Part shown: positions 56,440 to 64,000 of the stretch, one piece after another | How the letters are laid out: each line of letters opens with the position of its first letter | How positions within the stretch are numbered: position 1 is the first letter of the stretch | From: Actinostola sp. cb2023 | Lineage: Eukaryota; Cnidaria; Anthozoa; Actiniaria; Actinostolidae | Length of the DNA stretch: 64,000 nt | Reading direction: 5' to 3' | Assembly (NCBI GenBank): GCA_033675265.1 | Contig: JAUJYZ010001549.1 | Span: 62,001-126,000, forward strand | The notes under the pieces: model-generated | What the model saw: only the letters and a program-made list of their open reading frames with translations | Told to the model about the DNA's origin: nothing | The model's database searches: none | Made by a program: the position numbers and the translations under genes

Positions 56440-56566
56440 AAGACACCCTATCCCAGACTAAAAGTGCAAAAACGATACCCTATCCCAGACCTAAGGAGCT
56501 CAAAAACCATACTCTATCCTAGGGGAGTACCCCCCCCCCCCGGGGGGGGGGGGGGGGGGGGGGGTT
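56440..56566. repeat. 'TATCCCAGACC' repeats and C-run/G-run palindrome
   Basis: ACCCTATCCCAGACC occurs four times in degenerate form, then GGGGAGTACC with a C run of about 13 turns directly into a G run of about 22. Same class of end as 22885-23360. Confidence 0.75.
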
Positions 56567-56599
56567 GGGAGAAATCATCATTAGTCGGGCTTCCTGTGG

Positions 56600-57105
56600 A
56601 AGCTCCGACTCTAAAAATGAGAAGCGTTCTTTGTCGTCGTCGCCGACCTCAAATCCAGCGCATGCGACCTGTGCCGGCCGAAGGAGAACATGAAGTCTGG
56701 CCAAGAAAGATTAGAAAGCACAAACCAATTAGGGAAAGCACCGGAGGTCAAGGGGCCAACATATAAGTCTTTTGTCGTCTAAGTCTAAATTTAGATTGAA
56801 ACAGGACGCTCTAGTGGCGTGAAGCCTAGTCTCCCTCGCAGCCGTGCTAAGTGTCGTCACGCACACTTAGCACGGCTGCGAGGGAGACTACGTGAAGCCG
56901 GGCTATTAACGTTTTTACTGATATACTGTAAAGTTCGCAGTACTGAAATTGCAAGGAAAGCATGTTCTATCGAGCTCGAGTCACGCAACGACGAGCAACC
57001 AAAAACTGTTTCAATCGCACTATAAGATATCTATATTTAGTTCAAATAGGTTACATTTCATTTAGAAGCCCGACTTCACGCTAGAAGAGCGTCTAGTTTA
57101 CAATA
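56600..57105. repeat. Dispersed repeat family R, copy 2, with nested insertion
   Basis: Matches 25700-26110 (AAGTCTGGCCAAGAAAGATT, GGGAAAGCACCGGAGGTCAA, CATGTTCTATCGAGCTCGAG, CTTCACGCTAGAAGAGCGTC). It is interrupted by a 64-bp palindrome at 56827-56890. Located just upstream of PEX3. Confidence 0.8.
56827..56890. mobile_element. 64-bp perfect micro-foldback with 9-bp target duplication
   Basis: TAGTCTCCCTCGCAGCCGTG at the left and CACGGCTGCGAGGGAGACTA at the right are perfect inverted copies, with a CTAAGTG/CACTTAG pair and a GTCACG loop. CGTGAAGCC flanks it on both sides (56818-56826 and 56891-56899). The uninterrupted homologous site at about 25875 has the sequence only once. Confidence 0.92.
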
Positions 57106-57340
57106 AATCAAGTCCAAATCAGTAAAAATTTGAGCCCTCTAATGGTGATTTTATTACACAAAATAATTTAGCAGGTTTTCCCCCGGGGTTTTCCCCACCC
57201 TACCACCCCTAGGGATCAATACTGCTGACCGGGAATATATTTGGCTCAGAAAGTCTCGTGCTTGCTCGATCATTCGCACAGTTTTTCGTACTTTTTGCAA
57301 GTTTTTGCGGTCTTTTTAGCAGAACTATTGCTTGCCAAGG

Positions 57341-59864
57341 ATGTGGGCAAGCATCAAGAGTTTCTTTCAACGCCATCGGCGTAAATTTATCGTCGGGGGA
57401 GTTGTGATCGCTGGAGTTTACGTTGCTGCAAAATACGCAAAATGGCGAGTGACAGAATGGAAGGAACAACAAGAGAAAGAATACATCGAACAGGCTCGCA
57501 AACTACATCACTTTGAGAGCAATCAGAAAACCTGTAGTATAACTCTGTTCTCTCTGATTCCTTCTCTGAGGGACACATTGCTTGACAAGTTAAACAGTGA
57601 AGAGATCACGTCCAAACTCCGTGACAAAACCTCCAAAGACGTCAACAAAATCGAACTTTGGGAAAAGTTAAAAGTTTTGAGCTTTTCTCGCACTGTTACT
57701 GCAGTTTATTCGTCTTGTCTTTTGTTTGTTTTCTTGCGTGTGCAGCTGAATATCATTGGGGGTTACATGTATTTGGATAGCATGGCGAGTAGAGACGGCG
57801 AGACGTCTAATGGAAGGACAGTAAGAGTAGCAGAAGATCTGCAGAAGAAATATCTTGCTCTGGTCAAATACCTGCTGAGTGAAGGATTGGACGACATGAT
57901 ACTAGGCATACAGCGAGCTACTGAAGGTAGATGTTAATAAAAAATACTGGACATCTCTCTGGACAGACACTTAAATGGGTATCTATCCAGACCCGCCCCC
58001 TTAAAGACACTATAAGACACCTTTCTAAACAGACTGCTATCTAAGACAGACACCTATGCCTATCTAAGACAGACACCTATGCCTATCTAACTAAGACACA
58101 TGCCTATCTAAGACAGACACCTATGCCTATATAAGACAGACACCTATGTATAACTAAGACAGACACCTATGCCTATATAAGACAGACACCTGTGTCTATC
58201 TAAGACAGACACCTATGTCTATCTAAGACAGGCACCTATGTCTATCTAAGACAGACACCTATGCCTATATAAGACAGACACCTATGCCTATCTAAGACAG
58301 ACACCTATGCCTATCTAAGACAGACACCTATGCCTATCTAAGACAGACACGTATGCCTATCTAAGACAGACACCTATGCCTATCTAAGACACACCTATGC
58401 CTATCTAAGACAGACACCTATGCCTATCTAAGACAGACACCTATGCCTATTTAAGAGAGACACCTATGCCTATCTAAGAGAGACACATGCCTATCTAAGA
58501 CAGACACCTATCTAAGACAGACACCTATGCTTATCTAAGACAGACACCTATGCCTATCTAAGACAGACACCTATGTCTATCTAAGGCAGACACCTATGCC
58601 TATCTAAGACAGACACCTATGCCTATCTAAGACAGACACCTATGTCTATCTAAGACAGACACCTATGCCTATCTAAGACAGACACCTATTCCTATCTAAG
58701 ACAGACACCTATGCCTATCTAAGACAGACACCTATGCCTATCTAAGGCAGACACCTATGCTGCCTATCTATTAAGATGTATACTTATGTCTATGTGATGG
58801 CGTAAGCCGGTCTGGAAAAAGCCATATTGTAAAAAGAGGGTCGTGTGGGTCATATGACAAAATGCTTATTGACTAGGTTAGGTCGGGCCGGACGTGAAAA
58901 TATTTGACTCCTTCTACTGCGCTCGGTCCATACAGCATGACCTCGAACCAAATATTTTCCCATCCGACCCTCCCACTCAGTCAATAAGTACATAATATAT
59001 ATGTGTGTCTAATTCTTTTCCAGCTATCTTGGAAGAAATGTCTCTAAAGGAAAAGTTCACTCGTTATGGTCTTGAACAGATTATCAACCACATCCGTCAA
59101 ACATTTGAGTTCACTCAGCATGCATGCCATGCGAGCAGACCAGATGAAGAAAGTCCACTGCTTACAAGTTCAAGGCCCTTTTGTCAGTTTATGGTCCCTA
59201 CGGACCTAGAGAGCCTTAATGATTCAGGTGCTGAAGGAGATGGTAGATTTGTGCGCCTTGTGGAAGAAACCCTTGATGTTTTGGAGAGTGATGATAGCAA
59301 TGCTGTTCTTCAGTCTTGCTTGGATGCTGGATTCAAGCATCTAATGAACAACGTTGGAGCATTTTTTGAACCAGGTATGTTACATGAACTGGATTATTTG
59401 TATTTCTTATGAATGTTGGTTTTTATACAATATTTTTTTCATTTGGGCTACCTGTGGTTTTATATACACTACACAGTACCTATCATCAATGATTGGGTTA
59501 CCTGTGTTTCTCTCTACACAGGGTACCCAATAATTCCTGCTTTGTATTATTGTTAAACTTATATAAATTTTAAATAAATTTTTGTTTCTACCTTTGGGTT
59601 CCCTGTGGATTTCCATACACAGGGTACCCACAAAGACATTTGATTTAATTTGTTTTTACTCTTGTAAATCTAGATGTCAACACGTCACCTCAGGACCAAA
59701 CAATCAGCCTCCCCCTGGCAAAGATCATACCGATTATGAATGGCCAGATTCATCACTTGTTGAGTGAACCTGATAACAGCTATGTACATGATTTGTTTAA
59801 AATCAAATGTATGAGTGAGTTTGCGGCCAACATTTACGAAGCGTTCAGTACTGAAGTTGATTGA
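57341..59864 (+). CDS. PEX3: Peroxin-3, peroxisomal membrane biogenesis factor
   Basis: Three exons, 57341-57926, 59024-59374 and 59674-59864, join in phase to 375 residues (human 373). The start is the ATG of MWASIKSFF rather than the one three codons earlier, by fit to human. The N-terminal basic stretch RHRRKF plus the membrane segment VGGVVIAGVYVAAKYA form the peroxisomal anchor. Conserved parts follow: LHHFESNQKTC, LRVQLNIIGGYMYLD, and near the end SLPLAKIIPIMNGQIHHL and EFAANIYEAFST. PEX3 sits in ER/peroxisome membranes and docks PEX19 carrying membrane proteins. The human gene has many more introns, so this one seems to have lost several. Intron 1 carries a 23-bp minisatellite, intron 2 fragments of a TGGGTTACCTGTG element. 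Confidence 0.97.
58020..58770. repeat. 23-bp minisatellite CTAAGACAGACACCTATGCC, ~32 copies
   Basis: The unit is CTATCTAAGACAGACACCTA + TGC in PEX3 intron 1, with occasional GTC for GCC and ATATAAG for ATCTAAG. It shares the 14-bp core TAAGACAGACACCT with the 45908-46185 array. Confidence 0.97.
59440..59640. mobile_element. Fragments of the TTGGGYTNCCTGTG / CACAGGGTACCCA family
   Basis: TTGGGCTACCTGTGG (59444), GATTGGGTTACCTGTG (59490) with CACAGGGTACCCAAT (59516), and TTTGGGTTCCCTGTGG (59594) with CACAGGGTACCCA (59618). At least two nested small hairpins in PEX3 intron 2. Confidence 0.75.
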
Positions 59865-59894
59865 ATTACAATTGATGGGCACCCGGCAAGAACA

Positions 59895-59990
59895 GAGTAA
59901 GTGACTTGTGATCAAAACCCAAATTCTCCTTTGAAATTCATAGAATCTCGAGGAGAATTTAGATTTTGATCAGAGATCACTTACGTTGTT
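59895..59990. mobile_element. Palindromic GTGATCAAAACCC element
   Basis: AGAACAGAGTAAGTGACTTG + TGATCAAAACCCAAATTCTC is inverted as GAGAATTTAGATTTTGATCA + GAGATCACTTACGTTGTTCT. It starts about 30 bp after the PEX3 stop codon, so it is probably in the 3' UTR. Confidence 0.88.
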
Positions 59991-60156
59991 CTCGCAGGGT
60001 CTTTCAGGGTCTTTCACATTTGATGTCAAATGTAAGACCGAGTTGAGTGCATTTCCTACATTCAAACAAGAAGTTAGTCAATTTTGTAATTAGAGTAATA
60101 TATTGTTTCTGTGTCGCCGTCATTCTTAATGATTATTATTATCTTTATTTGTTTAC

Positions 60157-60423
60157 AGCGATTTGCAAAAATTCTGTAAAAATCAATATCGATCGATATA
60201 TCAATATATCGGGTGCATTGTGGGTAATTTTCATCATAAAATGGCTGAATAAGCCCTCTAAAGTTAATTTGTTTCAATTGTTTTTTCACATACACACTAC
60301 AAAGGTTACTTGGGTTTAGATTCAGGCTAATAGCTAAAAACAAAGAATTAGGATTATGCAAATTACTATATATCGATATATCGATATATTAAATTTTACA
60401 GAATTTTTGCAAATCGCTGTATG
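60157..60423. mobile_element. MITE with TACAGCGATTTGCAAAAATT ends, copy 2
   Basis: TACAGCGATTTGCAAAAATTCTGTAAA at the left is exactly inverted at the right. Subterminal ATCGATCGATATATCAATAT + ATCGGGTGCATTGTGGGTAA matches 53088-53372. Confidence 0.92.
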
Positions 60424-60744
60424 TCTGAACAAAAATGAAAAAAGCTATTCTGATATAATTTTGTATACTTGATATTTTACTATATGCAATCATGTTATAA
60501 ATTAAAGTTGTTCATACATTGATCTTGTAATGTACATGTACGATAGAGTGACATAGAACCTCATTCTTTGTAAATACATATCATATTCATGAATAAATCA
60601 TGAGGAAAACAATAGAAATCACATCTGATACAAAATCATCTTGATTTGCATAGACAACTTTGATTTTCTTGGCCAAACTTACTGGTATCTTGAAAATTAT
60701 AGTAGAACATGACTTTATACATCTGTCAGTCAATGAATGGTCTT

Positions 60745-61045
60745 TAATATACACCTATTCCAAATATCGTTGTCCGGGCTGAAAGCAAGAAGCTGACGAC
60801 CGCAAAGGACTTTGGGAATCTCCTAATTAATTCATTTATCCGTGGTACTTGAGAAGTTATCCCTACGAGCATTGAATAGCAATCATTTGGAACTATTCGG
60901 CCATTTGAAAATGCATGTATGTTGTTAAAATGTCTACGGATGAATAAATGAATAAGGAGAAAGTCCCAATGCCCTTTGCGGTCGTCAGCTTCTTGCTTGT
61001 TGCTTTCGACGGGGGCAATGATTTTTGGAATAGGTGTATATGTGA
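60745..61045. mobile_element. Fold-back element, ~300 bp
   Basis: TACACCTATTCCAAATATCG and GCAAGAAGCTGACGACCGCA + AAGG at the left are inverted as TGCGGTCGTCAGCTTCTTGC and TTTTGGAATAGGTGTATA at the right. Confidence 0.9.
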
Positions 61046-61167
61046 TATGACAATATTCATGTCTGTTGTATGAGATTTACAATCACTCGCCTTCGGCTCG
61101 TGATTGCATATCTTATACACATGGCCGCTCATATTGTATCTATTTCTTAACTTTGATATATGTACAG

Positions 61168-61346
61168 TTGCTGTTGGTAGAAGCACTCCAAGTCTTGGCA
61201 ACAAGACCAAAGCGATTGAAGCATGTGAATTAAATGTTATGGAAAGCAGTTATGATGATTCTGCTAACATCACTGATGTGTGTTTACAATGGTCTTGTCA
61301 CAAAGGCTTGAGAGTTTTAATCAACAATGTATACAGGGTTATCTGA
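61168..61346 (+). other. Candidate exon of an unidentified gene
   Basis: After a TATGTACAG acceptor-like site the frame AVGRSTPSLGNKTKAIEACE, then DDSANITDVCLQWSCHKGLR and VLINNVYRVI* is open, non-repetitive and protein-like. A GTATAC donor after VLINN (61328) is an alternative to the stop at 61346. No upstream or downstream partner exon was found, since the 45-bp satellite follows. I do not recognise the protein. Confidence 0.3.
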
Positions 61347-61484
61347 TGGGGGAGTGAGGTGGGGCTTGACAGGGGGGGTTGAGTGTTTGTAGTAACTACT
61401 ATTGGTACATGTTGTACAGTAGATGAGAATAGTATTCATTAAACTATGATGATTGGGTTGATGATGGTGAAGTATTTTGTGTGA

Positions 61485-63772
61485 TGATCACCCTGTGTGT
61501 CTATTTATTTATTGCTATGCTTAGTATGTTGGTCACCCTGTGTAATTATCTATTTATTGCAATGCTTAGTATGTTGGTCACCCTGTGTAATTATCTATTT
61601 ATTGGTATGTTGGTCACCCTGTGTAATTATCTATTTATTGGTATGTTGGTCACCCTGTGTAATTATCTATTTATTGCTATGCTTAGTATGTTGGTCACCC
61701 TGTGTAATTATCTATTTATTGCAATGCTTAGTATGTTGGTCACCCTGTGTAATTATCTATTTATTGCTATGCTTGGTATGTTGGTCACCCTGTGTAATTA
61801 CCTATTTATTGCTATGCTTAGTACGTTGGTCACCCTGTGTAATTATCTATTTATTGCTATGCTTAGTATGTTGGTCACCCTGTGTAATTACCTATTTATT
61901 GCTATGCTTAGTATGTTGGTCACCCTGTGTAATTATCTATTTATTGGTATGTTGGTCACCCTGTGTAATTATCTATTTATTGCTGTGCTTAGTATGTTGG
62001 TCACCCTGTGTAATTATCGATTTATTGCTATGCTTGGTATCTTGGTCACCCTGTGTAATTATCTATTTATTGCTGTGCTTAGTATGTTGGTCACCCTGTG
62101 TAATTATCTATTTATTGCTATGCTTGGTATCTTGGTCACCCTGTGTAATTATCTATTTATTGCTGTGCTTAGTATGTTGGTCACCCTGTGTAATTATCTA
62201 TTTATTGCTATGCTTAGTATGTTGGTCACCCTGTGTAATTACCTATTTATTGCTATGCTTAGTATGTTGGTCACCCTGTGTAATTATCTATTTATTGCTA
62301 TGCTTAGTATGTTGGTCACCCTGTGTATTTACCTATTGCTATGCTTGGTATCTTGGTCACCCTGTGTAATTATCTATTTATTGCTGTGCTTAGTATGTTG
62401 GTCACCCTGTGTAATTATCTATTTATTGCTGTGCTTAGTATGTTGGTCACCCTGTGTAATTATCTATTTATTGCTATGCTTGGTATGTTGGTCACCCTGT
62501 GTAATTATCTATTTATTGCTATGCTTGGTATGTTGGTCACCCTGTGTAATTATCGATTTATTGCTATGCTTAGTATGTTGGTCACCCTGTGTAATTACCT
62601 ATTTATTGCTATGCTTAGTATGTTGGTCACCCTGTGTAATTATCTATTTATTGCTATGCTTAGTATGTTGGTCACCCTGTGTAATTATCTATTGGTATGC
62701 TTAGTATGTTGGTCACCCTGTGTAATTATCTCTTTATTGCTATGCTTGGTATGTTGGTCACCCTGTGTGTCTATTTATTTATTGCTATGCTTAGCATGTT
62801 GGTCACCCTGTGTAATTATCTATTTATTGGTATGTTGGTCACCCTGTATAATGATCTATTTATTGCTGTGCTTAGTATGTTGGTCACCCTGTGTAATTAT
62901 CTATTTATTGCTGTGCTTAGTATGTTGGTCACCCTGTGTAATTATCTATTTATTGGTATGTTGGTCACCCTGTGTAATTATCGATTTATTGCTATGCTTG
63001 GTATGTTGGTCACCCTGTGTAATTATCGATTTATTGCTATGCTTAGTATGTTGGTCACCCTGTGTAATTACCTATTATTGCTATGCTTAGTATGTTGGTC
63101 ACCCTGTGTAATTATCTATATATTGCTATGCTTAGTATGTTGGTCACCCTGTGTAATTATCTATTGGTATGCTTAGTATGTTGGTCACCCTGTGTAATTA
63201 TCTCTTTATTGCTATGCTTGGTATGTTGGTCACCCTGTGTAATTATCGATTTATTGCTATGCTTAGTATGTTGGTCACCCTGTGTAATTATCTATTTATT
63301 GCTATGCTTAGTATGTTGGTCACCCTGTGTAATTATCGATTTATTGCTATGCTTAGTATGTTGGTCACCCTGTGTAATTATCGATTTATTGCTATGCTTA
63401 GTATGTTGGTCACCCTGTGTAATTATCGATTTATTGCTATGCTTAGTATGTTGGTCACCCTGTGTAATTATCTATTTATTGGTATGTTGGTCAGCCTGTG
63501 TAATTATCTATTTATTGGTATGATGGTCACCCTGTGTAATTATCTATTTATTGGTATGTTGGTCACCCTGTGTAATTATCGATTTATTGCTATGCTTAGT
63601 ATGTTGGTCACCCTGTGTAATTATCTATTTATTGCTATGCTTAGTATGTTGGTCACCCTGTGTAATTATCTATTTATTGCTATGCTTAGTATGTTGGTCA
63701 CCCTGTGTAATTATCTATTTATTGCTATGTTGGTCACCCTGTGTAATTACCTATTTATTGCTATGGCTTGGT
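61485..63772. repeat. 45-bp minisatellite, ~55 copies, open in several frames
   Basis: The unit is TGCTTAGTATGTTGGTCACC + CTGTGTAATTATCTATTTAT + TGCTA. A frequent 30-bp short form lacks the TGCTATGCTTAGTATG part. Since 45 and 30 are multiples of three and contain no stop in two frames, apparent ORFs of 407 and 290 codons arise (LVTLCNYLFIAMLSM repeats). No coding function is supported. The last ~150 bp of the window (63850-64000) show nothing recognisable. Confidence 0.97.
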
Positions 63773-64000
63773 ATGTTGTATGTACAATAGTCAGATCAAC
63801 AAAAGACAACCATATTGATATCTTATATAATATCCAAGTTATTCAATGGTAGGGTTTATTGACCGAACGCTTGTCAAAATAGGTATTAAAGGCTAAGCTC
63901 ATGACAGGACCTAATTAACAATGGTCATGGAACAGTTGATCAGCCGTCGAATTTCTTTGTTTGAAGGAATCGAATACTTGATCAGAAGCCAATACGTCTG

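Noticed and set aside
61481..63852. ORFs of 407, 290, 255 and 227 codons encoding LVTLCNYLFIAMLSM-type repeats
   Set aside because: They overlap in two frames of one minisatellite whose unit length is a multiple of three. Kept only as a repeat and a finding.

Overview
This is eukaryotic nuclear DNA: AT-rich, full of introns and packed with satellites and short fold-back elements, with no operons, rRNA or complete tRNA genes. A family of small two-exon BTB proteins and conserved animal single-copy genes (FERRY3/C12orf4, EMC6, PEX3) make it a metazoan. From memory of family members, the BTB proteins resemble lineage-specific expansions in anthozoan cnidarians (corals, anemones). That placement is an inference and no search was run.

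Layout. 1-3.9 kb: degenerate interspersed repeats and no recognisable gene. 3.9-12.4 kb: BTB gene A (-), whose 7.6 kb intron holds a 93-bp minisatellite and a ~6.3 kb element with ~1.45 kb inverted arms. 12.4-17.5 kb: nested inverted-repeat elements and a broken Myb/SANT-like transposon-type gene. 17.5-31 kb: a tandem segmental duplication. Copy 1 carries intact BTB gene B (-) and a 4.3 kb satellite of a 16-bp unit. Copy 2 carries a broken BTB copy (C). 32.3-37.7 kb: intact BTB genes D and E (+). 38.4-47.6 kb: FERRY3 homologue (-), ten exons located and one missing. 48.2-50.6 kb: EMC6 (+), four exons, head-to-head with FERRY3. 51.6-53.0 kb: 3' exons of a C2H2 zinc-finger gene (-). 57.3-59.9 kb: PEX3 (+), three exons, complete. 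61.5-63.8 kb: a 45-bp minisatellite that is open in several frames and makes false long ORFs.

The genes do not form one pathway. FERRY3 belongs to a RAB5/early-endosome mRNA-binding complex, EMC6 to the ER membrane insertase and PEX3 to peroxisome membrane biogenesis. The BTB proteins are probably adaptors of unknown target. The most unusual content is repetitive: arrays of perfect CCAAT (NF-Y-type) sites and RFX X-box-like sites in FERRY3 introns, a shared minisatellite core in introns of FERRY3 and PEX3 in the same sense relative to transcription, a 64-bp micro-foldback with a clear 9-bp target duplication, and the giant fold-back element. Exon boundaries were read by eye from splice sites, phase and remembered human homologues, so they need transcript confirmation.
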